The translations under genes were made by a program, and so were the position numbers. Below are positions 1-6,209 of a DNA stretch of 7,716 nucleotides, one piece after another. A model generated the notes under the pieces. The model saw only the letters and a program-made list of their open reading frames with translations. It ran no database searches and was not told the DNA's origin. How positions within the stretch are numbered: position 1 is the stretch's first letter; every line of letters begins with the position of its first letter. The DNA comes from Oscillospiraceae bacterium (GTDB taxonomy: Bacteria > Bacillota > Clostridia > Oscillospirales > Oscillospiraceae): the NCBI GenBank assembly GCA_904501855.1, contig CAJGCI010000086.1, positions 1-7,716 on the forward strand, in the 5' to 3' direction.

Positions 1-180
1 CGCCTCTTTCAGATGATCCACATCGGATCGTCCTTCTATCACATAGACATCCATTGTCGTGGCAAGAAACTCCGCCCGTTCCGGGTCGCTTTCCACAACG
101 GTGATATCATGCTGTTCATTGAGAAGCAATCGGATGATGGCAAGCCCAACGCGCCCGCCGCCGACAACAACGATCTTCAT
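1..180 (-). CDS. trkA: TrkA/KtrA-type potassium uptake RCK protein, N-terminal part only
   Basis: Cytoplasmic regulatory (RCK) subunit of a Trk/Ktr potassium channel; the family binds NAD(H) or ATP/ADP and gates a TrkH/KtrB membrane subunit. Only the first 60 codons are in the window; the rest lies beyond position 1. The visible part reads MKIVVVGGGRVGLAII, a first beta strand followed by the Rossmann loop GxGxxG (residues 7-12). An acidic residue ends the second strand (DITVVESD, residues 25-32), as expected for nucleotide ribose binding. The ATG at 180 is preceded by AGAAGG at 190-195, 9 bases away. It follows the KimA-type transporter by 53 bases on the same strand, so it is probably co-transcribed and potassium-related. 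A TrkH-type partner would be expected further left but cannot be seen. Another RCK/TrkA-N protein is possible, because the C-terminal domain is missing. Confidence 0.8.
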   Translation of the reverse strand, partial: MKIVVVGGGRVGLAIIRLLLNEQHDITVVESDPERAEFLATTMDVYVIEGRSDVDHLKEA

Positions 181-233
181 GATTTGAAGCCTTCTTTCAA
201 TACCTTTTCTCTAAGGATTGTCTGTAGCGCTGA

Positions 234-2102
234 TTATTTCAGCAGATATGGAACTGAGACCACCGAAACGTTTCGTTTGTGCTCCAGCTGTCTTTTCAGC
301 TGCTCGGATGTCTGGTTGTGCAGTACTCGCTGCCACCAGTGTCGGATGATGATCTGACTCATGACTACGGTCAGCGTTTCATGCGGATCCAGCTGGTCCA
401 GACACTTGTCCACATGCTGGAGCAGCATCTCACTGTAATTTCGGTACGGTGTCTCTTCAATGACAAGCACCGCATTCAGATTCATTATTTCTTTCAGCGT
501 CTCAACACGTTCCCGGTATCGTTCCTGATCTTCCTCCGTAGATGCCACATGATACAGTTCGATGGGAAGATCTCCCTGGATACTCATGGCGTAATGGAGC
601 GATTTCAAAAATGCGCGGTTCAAGTTGCTGATGGGCATTACGATTTTGACTTTCGGGACATACACATCGGAAAGCCGTTCATCTCCGAAATCCATCCCAA
701 GATCATTCTGCACTCCGTGATAATGCTGGTGGATATACTCCATCACGAGCACGATCACCGGAATCGCCACCAGGACCATCCATGCTCCCGCCGTGAAACG
801 GGAGATTGCTATGATCAGGCAGGTCGTTGCGCTCATGGCAGCACCGATGCCGTTGATGACCGCACGGTGCTTCCAGCCGGAATTCTTTTTTCGGATCCAT
901 CGGATCAGCATTCCGGTCTGAGACAGCGTGAATGCCAGAAATACACCGGTGGCATACAGAGGAAGCAGAGAGTGTGTATCTGCGCGGAAGATGATAATCA
1001 GAAGCGCGGATGCTAGAAAGACCATCTCAATTCCATTCGAAAAGCCAAGCCGGATGCCACGGTTTGTCATTTTACGCGGCATATACCCGTCTTTGGCCAT
1101 CAGTGCCAGCAGCACCGGCATTCCTGCAAAGGCAGTATTCGCCGCCAGTGCCAGAATGACGACCGTAGCGACCTGAACGATATAGAAACCGACACTTCCC
1201 TCTCCATAAACGCGCTCTGCCAGCTGTGCAATTACTGTGATCCCTCCGGAAGGATCCGGGGTAACATGATAAACAGCGGTTAAGATTGACAGGCCTAAAA
1301 AACAGACCAGACAGACCATCGCCAGCAGGGCAAGTACTTTCTTCGCATTTTTCGTTGCCGGATCCCGGAAATTGGGGACTGCATTACTGACTGCCTCAAC
1401 GCCGGTAAGGGCGGTACATCCGGCACCGAATGCGCGAAGAACGAGGAACAGGGTCGCTCCTTCCAGCATCGTTGGCTGATAGTTGAAGGAAGCCGCCTTC
1501 GGTACCATCTCCGGGTGGACAACCGCTTTGACAGCCCCCACCAGAATCGTGATGACGATAATGGCAATAAACATATACGTCGGGGTACCGAACATCACGG
1601 CAGATTCCCGCATGCCTCGCAGATTTCCCCACGTCAGCAGGACAATGATTCCCAGTGCGATGAACACCCGATACGGCTGCAGGACCGGAAAAGCCGAGTA
1701 GATTGCCGCGGTAGCGGCCGCAGAGCTGGCTGCCACGGTCAAAATATATCCGATGATCAGTGCCGCTCCTGCAATCAGCCCTGGGATTTTTCCGAGGTTT
1801 TCCGTAGCAACACCATAGGCGCCGCCCCCGTTTGGATAGGCATCTATCGTCTGACTGTAGGAAATCGCCAGTATAACAAGAAGAAACAGAATCGCTGCGA
1901 TACAGAGGATATAGTATTTATATGCCCCCAGAAACAGTGCCGGCACAAGAACAATCAGCATTTCTTCTCCTGCGTATGCAACCGATGAGATTGCATCGCT
2001 GGAATAAATGGGAAGTCCCCATTTGACGCTGAATTTCTCAGTGCTCAGATCTGTGTCTTTCAGTGCATTTCCAACAAAAAAAGTTTTAATTCGTTCAAAC
2101 AT
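234..2102 (-). CDS. kimA: KimA-family high-affinity potassium importer (APC superfamily)
   Basis: Predicted proton-coupled K+ uptake protein of the KimA (formerly YdaO) family in the cell membrane. The 622 residues match the Bacillus subtilis protein, as I remember it, along the whole length. Shared points are SSDAISSVAY (residues 34-43), AYPNGGGAYGVATENLG, GYILTVA (118-124), CTALTGVEAVSNA (229-241), LAANTAF, DGYMPR, RLGFSNG, PLYATGVF (381-388), TLSQTGM and the ending VPYLLK. About 12 hydrophobic segments fill residues 30-455. A soluble C-terminal domain follows (about 480-622); in KimA this domain dimerises and binds c-di-AMP. Asp36, Tyr43, Thr122, Ser126, Thr233, Glu236 and Tyr383 occupy positions linked to ion binding in KimA, but Gly118 stands where B. 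subtilis has Asp117. The ATG has AAAGGT 10 bases upstream. It lies 53 bases before trkA. I see no c-di-AMP (ydaO) riboswitch in the leader. Confidence 0.87.
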   Translation of the reverse strand: MFERIKTFFVGNALKDTDLSTEKFSVKWGLPIYSSDAISSVAYAGEEMLIVLVPALFLGAYKYYILCIAAILFLLVILAISYSQTIDAYPNGGGAYGVATENLGKIPGLIAGAALIIGYILTVAASSAAATAAIYSAFPVLQPYRVFIALGIIVLLTWGNLRGMRESAVMFGTPTYMFIAIIVITILVGAVKAVVHPEMVPKAASFNYQPTMLEGATLFLVLRAFGAGCTALTGVEAVSNAVPNFRDPATKNAKKVLALLAMVCLVCFLGLSILTAVYHVTPDPSGGITVIAQLAERVYGEGSVGFYIVQVATVVILALAANTAFAGMPVLLALMAKDGYMPRKMTNRGIRLGFSNGIEMVFLASALLIIIFRADTHSLLPLYATGVFLAFTLSQTGMLIRWIRKKNSGWKHRAVINGIGAAMSATTCLIIAISRFTAGAWMVLVAIPVIVLVMEYIHQHYHGVQNDLGMDFGDERLSDVYVPKVKIVMPISNLNRAFLKSLHYAMSIQGDLPIELYHVASTEEDQERYRERVETLKEIMNLNAVLVIEETPYRNYSEMLLQHVDKCLDQLDPHETLTVVMSQIIIRHWWQRVLHNQTSEQLKRQLEHKRNVSVVSVPYLLK

Positions 2103-2134
2103 ATTGACGTGACCTTTTGCGCATGTTTTCAGGT

Positions 2135-2269
2135 TCAGCCGATAATTACGGCTGTGAGAATAGGATTAAAACCACGATCCTTTTGAAGAGTCGTATAGGC
2201 TGTCCGAATCAGGAGATGTTCCGCTTTTTCCATCAGCTCTCTTTCGGTTCCGGACGTCTTATTCCTCAT
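2135..2269 (-). CDS. Possible small ORF or leader peptide upstream of kimA (44 codons)
   Basis: A short open frame fills most of the gap before kimA. From the ATG at 2269 it would encode 44 residues beginning MRNKTSGTERELMEKAEH and ending NPILTAVIIG. From the inner ATG at 2233 it would encode 32 residues. The longer form overlaps the last 11 bases of the preceding gene; the stop is 32 bases before the kimA ATG. Neither start has a strong ribosome binding site (GGAAA directly before the first, AGAGAG too close to the second). The middle (LIRTAYTTLQKDRGFNPI) faintly recalls the helix and G-(Y/F)-NPI part of the IreB/UPF0297 family, but the frame is half that length and stops early. It may be a leader peptide, a decayed gene or chance. 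Confidence 0.25.
   Translation of the reverse strand: MRNKTSGTERELMEKAEHLLIRTAYTTLQKDRGFNPILTAVIIG
2136..2154 (-). promoter_or_regulatory. Hairpin in the kimA leader
   Basis: Perfect 6-base arms CAGCCG/CGGCTG around a 7-base AT-rich loop, 33 bases upstream of the kimA ATG. The hairpin begins within the last codons of the small upstream frame and reaches the middle of its stop codon. No T run follows, so it is not an intrinsic terminator. A second weak dyad, AGGAT/ATCCT, sits just upstream at 2162-2181. Together they may give the leader some structure, but they match no riboswitch I know. Confidence 0.3.
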
Positions 2270-2750
2270 TTTCCGGGGTGCCGGTTTCTTCCGTCTGCAT
2301 GGAAACAAATTCAATGTGAATCACGGTATCCATGTGGATCTCCGTCAGATCAAATGAGCCGGAGTATCCGCTGGGTATTCCATTGATGCTGATGCTGCCC
2401 ACCGCATATCCCACATCGGGAATGACCGTAATATGGTCTGACTCGCCATCTTTCACGGTATTGGTGGTTGCATATGCATCCCCACCGCCCCCGGCTGTTA
2501 CATAGATCTGGTATGTGGGAGTCTCGGTTGGTGTGGGAGACGGTGCGGTGCTCTCCGGCACTTCGGATGGTGCAGCAGATGCCGCGGTCTCTGCGGCAGG
2601 AGATTCCTCCGTGGAATTCCCGCTGAAGGCGTGATCCAAGACCCCGCTCATGACCAGCAATACTGCCAGTAGTATGATCAGGAGTCCTGCTGCTATGGCA
2701 ATGAAATACGGACTGATCTTCGTCTCGTCCTTTTTGTTTCCGGTCGCCAT
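2259..2750 (-). CDS. Small membrane-anchored protein with one InlB-B/Flg_new-like repeat domain
   Basis: Function unknown. The 163 residues have a short charged N-terminus (MATGNKKDETK), one transmembrane helix at about residues 14-36, a Ser/Thr/Pro/Glu-rich linker at about 43-79 with PSPTPTETPT near its end, and a folded domain at about 80-149. The domain shows the beta pattern of the divergent InlB B-repeat (Flg_new_2) family: YQIYVTAGGGG, a turn with KDGES, ITVIPDVGYAVGSISING, and a final IHIEFV strand. Orientation is probably N-in with the domain outside, where the linker would span the wall. There is no LPXTG sorting signal. AGGAG lies 5 bases before the ATG. The gene starts 26 bases after ricT ends and reads the same way, so it probably belongs to the holB-ricT operon. 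The family use of such domains in surface proteins suggests an envelope role, but this is inference. Confidence 0.8.
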   Translation of the reverse strand: MATGNKKDETKISPYFIAIAAGLLIILLAVLLVMSGVLDHAFSGNSTEESPAAETAASAAPSEVPESTAPSPTPTETPTYQIYVTAGGGGDAYATTNTVKDGESDHITVIPDVGYAVGSISINGIPSGYSGSFDLTEIHMDTVIHIEFVSMQTEETGTPENEE

Positions 2751-2776
2751 CTCTTCTCCTCTCCCGCTTCAGAGCA

Positions 2777-4006
2777 TTATTCTCCTGCAGGTGTCTTCTT
2801 TTTCGGTTTTCTGCGATTGGGACGCCGCCGTTTTCTCGCCTTGGCCTTCTCACCGGTCTTTTCCGCAGAGCCGTTTTCCGCTTTTGCCGTCGGTTTGGCC
2901 CCGCCCTTGGGGGCATTGGCTTTGTTTTCCTGCTTTTTCGCAGTCTCCTGTGCATTTGCCGGGGCATTCTTATCCGATGCGTTTCCGGTTTTCTTTTTCG
3001 GCCGCCGGTTTCTGCGGCGTTTCTTTCCTCCGGCAGAACCGGTTTTCTCCGGTTTCTTCTCCTCTTCGGTTTCGCCGGTCATATCCTCAGCAAACAGCAC
3101 CGGTGCCAGCCAGTCGTCTGCTTCCTGTTCGGTTTTTTTCTTTTTCGGTTTGATTTTCAGTACGTGGGGAGGAGTTTCTCCGTTTGCCGGACGCCCCCCG
3201 GGAACAACAGCGATCTCATCGGCCTCATAGGTCTTGATCACGTCATCTCCCTCGCCGTCCAGCGTTACCTTCACCGTCTGACGGAGAAGATTCACCTGTG
3301 AGACCACACCATAGCCGGTGGGGGTCTCCACAAAGGTCCCCTGCTTGGGAACGTTAGCGATCAGTTCCTCGTAGGCTTCCTGTTCATATCGCAGACAGCA
3401 CATCAGTCTCCCGCAGCTGCCGGAGATCTTCGTCGGGTTGAGGGACAGATTCTGGATCTTGGCCATTTTCGTGGATACCGGCTGGAATTCGTCCACAAAC
3501 TGATTGCAGCAGTACGGTCTGCCGCAGATTCCGAGACCGCCCAGCATTTTTGTCTCATCCCGGACACCGATCTGTCTCAGCTCGATCCGGTTTCGGAAGA
3601 TTCCCGCAAGATCTTTTACAAGATCACGGAAATCCACGCGTCCGTCCGCCGTGAAAAAGAACGTAGTCTTCGTTCCTTCAAAATTGCATTCCACATCCAC
3701 CAGCTTCATCTCCAGACCGTGTTCGGAGATCTTCTGTTTGCAGATGTCGTAGGCTTCCTTTTCTTTTTCCTTGTTGATCTCGGCAACCCGCAGATCCGAT
3801 TCCGTCGCGATCCGGATCACCGGCCGCAGCGGCTGCACCACGCTGGTGTCCTCTACCATATGGTTGCCATATACGCATTCCGCCATCTCCAGCCCCTTGG
3901 CGGTCTCGATTACCACCGAATCTCCGGTGGCAACGGTGTTGCCGTTGGGTGCAAAGAAATAGGTCTTGCCCATACTTTTAAATTTTACACTGATTACTTC
4001 TGTCAT
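2777..4006 (-). CDS. ricT: RicT/YaaT-type PSP1 domain protein with a long basic tail
   Basis: Homologue of RicT (YaaT), part of the RicA-RicF-RicT complex that in Bacillus subtilis carries [4Fe-4S] clusters and assists RNase Y in mRNA maturation; it also affects sporulation and competence there. The PSP1-type core covers about residues 1-270. It holds the two diagnostic cysteine motifs CGRPYCC (161-167) and CGRLMCC (198-204), plus FFFTADGRVDFRDLVKDLAGIFRNRIELRQ-type sequence before them, given here only by its ends at about residues 116-145. B. subtilis YaaT is about 275 residues, whereas this protein has 409. The extra part is an acidic spacer (about 293-320) and then a low-complexity tail with two Arg/Lys blocks, KKRRRNRRPKKK (328-339) and RKRRRPNRRKPKKK (391-404), separated by Ala/Lys/Gly-rich sequence. 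The ATG overlaps the holB stop in ATGA, so the two genes are translationally coupled, as in the conserved holB-yaaT gene order. Confidence 0.92.
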   Translation of the reverse strand: MTEVISVKFKSMGKTYFFAPNGNTVATGDSVVIETAKGLEMAECVYGNHMVEDTSVVQPLRPVIRIATESDLRVAEINKEKEKEAYDICKQKISEHGLEMKLVDVECNFEGTKTTFFFTADGRVDFRDLVKDLAGIFRNRIELRQIGVRDETKMLGGLGICGRPYCCNQFVDEFQPVSTKMAKIQNLSLNPTKISGSCGRLMCCLRYEQEAYEELIANVPKQGTFVETPTGYGVVSQVNLLRQTVKVTLDGEGDDVIKTYEADEIAVVPGGRPANGETPPHVLKIKPKKKKTEQEADDWLAPVLFAEDMTGETEEEKKPEKTGSAGGKKRRRNRRPKKKTGNASDKNAPANAQETAKKQENKANAPKGGAKPTAKAENGSAEKTGEKAKARKRRRPNRRKPKKKTPAGE

Positions 4007-4809
4007 GAATGTTCCTTTCTATCGGGGTTCGCTTTGACTGCCAGGTATGCCATAACATGCTTGGGCCCGGTGTTGACAGCCATGAACTCCCTGCATCGAT
4101 CCGCAAGCCGGATCAGATGATTGATTTTCTTTTTTTGTTCGAGGGATCGGTTCGGGGAAGACAGACCCGCAACTGCAGTCTCCTTCACCGCTTCCAGAAA
4201 CCGGAGCGTCTCCTGAATATTCATGGAATTGTGCTCCATGCACCACTGAAACAGCGCCGCTTCCGTGCCTTTCAGTGCGGTATTGAGAAACCCTCTTGCC
4301 AGCTCCTTGTCTTCGGAGGAAAGCTCCTCCTCGGAAGCCGTCTCCGACCGAACCAGGACGCAGCGGGATCGCACCGTGGGAAGCAGCAGCATGGGATTTG
4401 CTGCGATCAGGATAAATGAATCAAAGGCAGGCGGCTCTTCCAGCAGTTTCAGAATTGCGTTCTGCGCCGGAAGATTCATGGTGTCTGCATCTTCAATAAT
4501 ATAGACTTTTTTGTCTGCTTCGTTGGGCAGCACATAGGCATCGGCGATCAGCGCACGGATCTGGCGGATAAGGATGGATTTCTTCTGTTTCCCGTTCTCC
4601 ACTTCCCGCGTAACATGTCCGAGATCGGGATGAATCCCCTCCCGGATCTTCCGGCAGTTTTCGCAATGGCCGCAGGGAGCCTGCTCCGGAAACCGGCACA
4701 TCATGGCAGCGGCCAGATCTCTTGCCTGTTCCAGCGTATCCTCTCCCGTGCCAGATACGATATAGGCATGGGACAGCTTATTCGCGGTGTAAGACTGCTT
4801 GTGATCCAC
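4003..4809 (-). CDS. holB: DNA polymerase III subunit delta' (clamp loader)
   Basis: Delta' subunit of the clamp loader, which places the beta sliding clamp on primed DNA. The 268 residues show the family layout: a SHAYIVSG start (13-20), a zinc site formed by Cys38, Cys46, Cys49 and Cys52 (CGHCENC), KVYIIEDADTMNLPAQNAIL followed by KLLEEPP (101-127), and the SRC motif at 148-150. The P-loop position reads SGTGEDT rather than GxxGxGKT, consistent with delta' being a non-hydrolysing subunit. At 268 residues it is shorter than the Escherichia coli protein (about 334) because the C-terminal part is reduced. Translation starts at GTG (4807-4809), chosen because AGAGG lies 7 bases upstream. A promoter precedes it directly, so it leads the leftward operon. 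The tmk gene, often found before holB, is absent. Confidence 0.93.
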   Translation of the reverse strand: MDHKQSYTANKLSHAYIVSGTGEDTLEQARDLAAAMMCRFPEQAPCGHCENCRKIREGIHPDLGHVTREVENGKQKKSILIRQIRALIADAYVLPNEADKKVYIIEDADTMNLPAQNAILKLLEEPPAFDSFILIAANPMLLLPTVRSRCVLVRSETASEEELSSEDKELARGFLNTALKGTEAALFQWCMEHNSMNIQETLRFLEAVKETAVAGLSSPNRSLEQKKKINHLIRLADRCREFMAVNTGPKHVMAYLAVKANPDRKEHS

Positions 4810-4843
4810 AAAAATACCTCTGACTAAATTTCATTAATTAATT

Positions 4844-4872
4844 ATTTTACCTTTTTTTAGGCTCACTGACAA
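4844..4872 (-). promoter_or_regulatory. Sigma-A-type promoter of holB operon
   Basis: On the minus strand the -35 box TTGTCA (4867-4872) and the -10 box TAAAAT (4844-4849) are separated by exactly 17 bases, which include an A7 tract. The predicted start is near 4837, giving a leader of roughly 30 bases before the GTG of holB. The -35 box overlaps a dyad at 4868-4885. Confidence 0.75.
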
Positions 4873-4885
4873 CTAATATGTTGTC
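4868..4885. promoter_or_regulatory. 18-base dyad, candidate operator
   Basis: Perfect 6-base arms GACAAC and GTTGTC around the centre TAATAT. The left arm covers five of the six bases of the holB -35 box, so a bound protein would block RNA polymerase there. The site is about 50 bases upstream of the plsY -35 box. It resembles a LexA-type arrangement only loosely (AAC, 6 bases, GTT) and I cannot name a regulator. Confidence 0.35.
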
Positions 4886-4935
4886 CACGCTCCGAAAAAA
4901 GGTATTTGCCTTCCATGCCTAGAATCTGTCAATCG

Positions 4936-4964
4936 TTGCAAATCGATCCTAAATGGCTTATGAT
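4936..4964 (+). promoter_or_regulatory. Sigma-A-type promoter of plsY
   Basis: TTGCAA (4936-4941), a 17-base spacer and TATGAT (4959-4964) give a close match to the consensus. The predicted start is near 4971, giving a leader of about 40 bases. In that leader the arms CATCC/GGATG (4976-4993, 8-base loop) form a small hairpin just before the ribosome binding site at 4997-5003. No regulator site that I recognise, such as a FapR box, is present. Confidence 0.7.
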
Positions 4965-4996
4965 AAGTCCGATTCCATCCTCATGCACGGATGATC

Positions 4997-5013
4997 AGGG
5001 GGGATTTTGATTG
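4997..5013 (+). promoter_or_regulatory. Strong ribosome binding site fixing the TTG start of plsY
   Basis: A G-rich AGGGGGG (4997-5003) stands 7 bases before the TTG at 5011-5013. This decides the start, because no ATG or GTG in the same frame has such a site. The aminotransferase gene in this window uses the same G6 style of site. Confidence 0.75.
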
Positions 5014-5628
5014 ACACCTAGAGAAAAATATATTGCGTCAGCATGCATCGGTTACCTGTCCGGATCGGTCAATACCGGCGTGCTTGCATCCAAATATCTG
5101 TACAAAGACGATGTCCGTGAGCACGGCAGCGGAAACGCCGGCGCCACCAACATGGCCCGCACCTTCGGTCTTGATGCCGGTGCGGTAACCCTGATCGGCG
5201 ACATGGCAAAAACCGTCTTCTCCATGAGCACCGGCTGGATCCTGGAGAAAAAGTGGGGTATGGCCATCGCAGGGGCAGCCTGTCTGGTGGGCCACTGTTA
5301 TCCGATTTTCTTCAAATTCAAAGGCGGAAAGGGTGTCGCCGTCGGTGCCGCGCTGTCCCTGATGATTGACCCGCGGGTATTTCTTTCCGGATGTGCCGCG
5401 TTTGCTGTTGGTTTCGGTGCGACCAGACGGGTCTCCGCCGGCTCCATCGCATCCGCGATCGCCGTCCCGGTAGCAGGAATGTCCCTGCCGCTGAGCTATC
5501 AGAGAAAACTGCTTTCCCTGTTTGCCGGCGCCGTCGTTCTTTACGAGCACCGTCCCAATGTGAAACGGATCTTTGCCGGAGATGAACCGGAATTTGTCTT
5601 TGCAAAAAAAGAAGGCGAAGAAGCCTGA
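5011..5628 (+). CDS. plsY: Acyl-phosphate:glycerol-3-phosphate acyltransferase PlsY
   Basis: Membrane enzyme that moves the acyl group from acyl-phosphate (made by PlsX) to the sn-1 position of glycerol-3-phosphate, the first step of phospholipid synthesis in most bacteria. The 205 residues are of family length. All three catalytic motifs are visible: HGSGNAGATNMART (38-51), GHCYPIFFKFKGGKGVA (94-110), and the C-terminal EHRPNVKRIFAG (179-190), which matches the usual HRxNIxR form except for Val in place of Ile. The D-x-x-K-G element after motif 1 reads DMAKT (64-68), so its glycine is replaced. About five hydrophobic segments alternate with these loops, and the tail is charged (KKEGEEA). It starts at TTG. 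It is monocistronic, divergent from holB and convergent with the phosphopantetheinyl transferase; the two stop codons are 1 base apart. plsX is not in the window. Confidence 0.92.
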   Translation: MTPREKYIASACIGYLSGSVNTGVLASKYLYKDDVREHGSGNAGATNMARTFGLDAGAVTLIGDMAKTVFSMSTGWILEKKWGMAIAGAACLVGHCYPIFFKFKGGKGVAVGAALSLMIDPRVFLSGCAAFAVGFGATRRVSAGSIASAIAVPVAGMSLPLSYQRKLLSLFAGAVVLYEHRPNVKRIFAGDEPEFVFAKKEGEEA

Positions 5629-5629
5629 T

Positions 5630-6196
5630 TTAAACCGGATCCTGGATTCGGATGATTCGGATCGGTCCTTCGGCTCCTCCGCACACACAGCATGTATATT
5701 GAGGGAATTCTTCCAGAAATCGGAGCGGGATTCCCTCAATTTCTTTTTTGATCTCTCCATTTTCAATCACACTGAAGGTATCCAGCTGGCCGGCGATACC
5801 CTTCCCGGTATACTTTACATAGCTCTCTTTCGCCGTCCACAGGGAGAAAAACACATCTTCCTCCCTGCCGGACAGAAACACGGTCTCTTCCGGATGGAAA
5901 AACCGGCGCGCGATCCTTTCCGGATGATTCTTTCCGGTATGAATCTGCAGATCGATCCCCACCGGGCAGGAACTGAACAGACACATCCAGTAATCGCCGC
6001 TGTGGGTGACGGAAACATACAGACGGTCCGCAAGATGGGGAAAATACGGTTTTCCTTTCTCGGTACGGACCACCGTCAGATCTGCATCCTCCGGGAGACC
6101 TGGAAGCTGACGCGCCAGCGTCCTGACACGTTCTTCCGTTTTGCCCCGGAGATGAGGTGTTTCTATCACATAAAGAACATTTTCAGAAAAACTCAT
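5630..6196 (-). CDS. 4'-phosphopantetheinyl transferase, Sfp superfamily
   Basis: Transfers the phosphopantetheine arm of coenzyme A to a serine of an acyl or peptidyl carrier protein. Motifs in order are GKPYF (48-52), VSVTHSGDYW (61-70), VGIDLQ (79-84) and LWTAKESYVKYTGKGI (119-134). Asp82 and Glu124 are the expected magnesium ligands, with Lys123 and Lys128 in the F/KES-type helix. Gln84 stands where Sfp has its second acidic residue (Glu109). At 188 residues it is shorter than Sfp (224), mainly at the N-terminus. The ATG at 6196 has AGGA 8 bases upstream, and this site lies in the 13-base gap after the aminotransferase stop, so the two genes form an operon. No polyketide or peptide synthetase is in view; the target could be the fatty acid carrier protein or something elsewhere. 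The plsY terminator lies inside its 3' part. Confidence 0.88.
   Translation of the reverse strand: MSFSENVLYVIETPHLRGKTEERVRTLARQLPGLPEDADLTVVRTEKGKPYFPHLADRLYVSVTHSGDYWMCLFSSCPVGIDLQIHTGKNHPERIARRFFHPEETVFLSGREEDVFFSLWTAKESYVKYTGKGIAGQLDTFSVIENGEIKKEIEGIPLRFLEEFPQYTCCVCGGAEGPIRIIRIQDPV
5698..5749 (+). terminator. Intrinsic terminator of plsY inside the opposing gene
   Basis: Arms 5698-5710 (ATTGAGGGAATTC) and 5728-5740 (GGGATTCCCTCAAT, read from 5727 or 5728 on) pair over 13 bases with one G-T pair and a 17-base loop. TTCTTTTTT follows at 5741-5749. It lies about 70 bases past the plsY stop, within the 3' coding part of the phosphopantetheinyl transferase. The other strand has no T run after the stem, so termination should be one-way. 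Confidence 0.75.
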
Positions 6197-6209
6197 CGGT
6201 TTGTTCCTG

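Noticed and set aside
279..1016. Rightward open frame of 245 codons opposite kimA
   Set aside because: Antisense to the conserved KimA-type gene, with no ribosome binding site I trust and no recognisable domain.
2103..2258. c-di-AMP (ydaO) riboswitch before kimA
   Set aside because: Expected from Bacillus, but I do not find the conserved blocks or enough length for the fold. A covariance-model search would settle it.
4881..4889. DnaA box TTGTCCACG upstream of holB
   Set aside because: Two mismatches from TTATCCACA and single; no cluster of boxes or AT-rich unwinding region marks an origin.
5644..5665. Short direct repeat of ATTCGGAT in the end of the phosphopantetheinyl transferase gene
   Set aside because: Only two copies of about nine bases, explained by coding for a repeated Arg-Ile-Ile run; not a CRISPR or mobile element.
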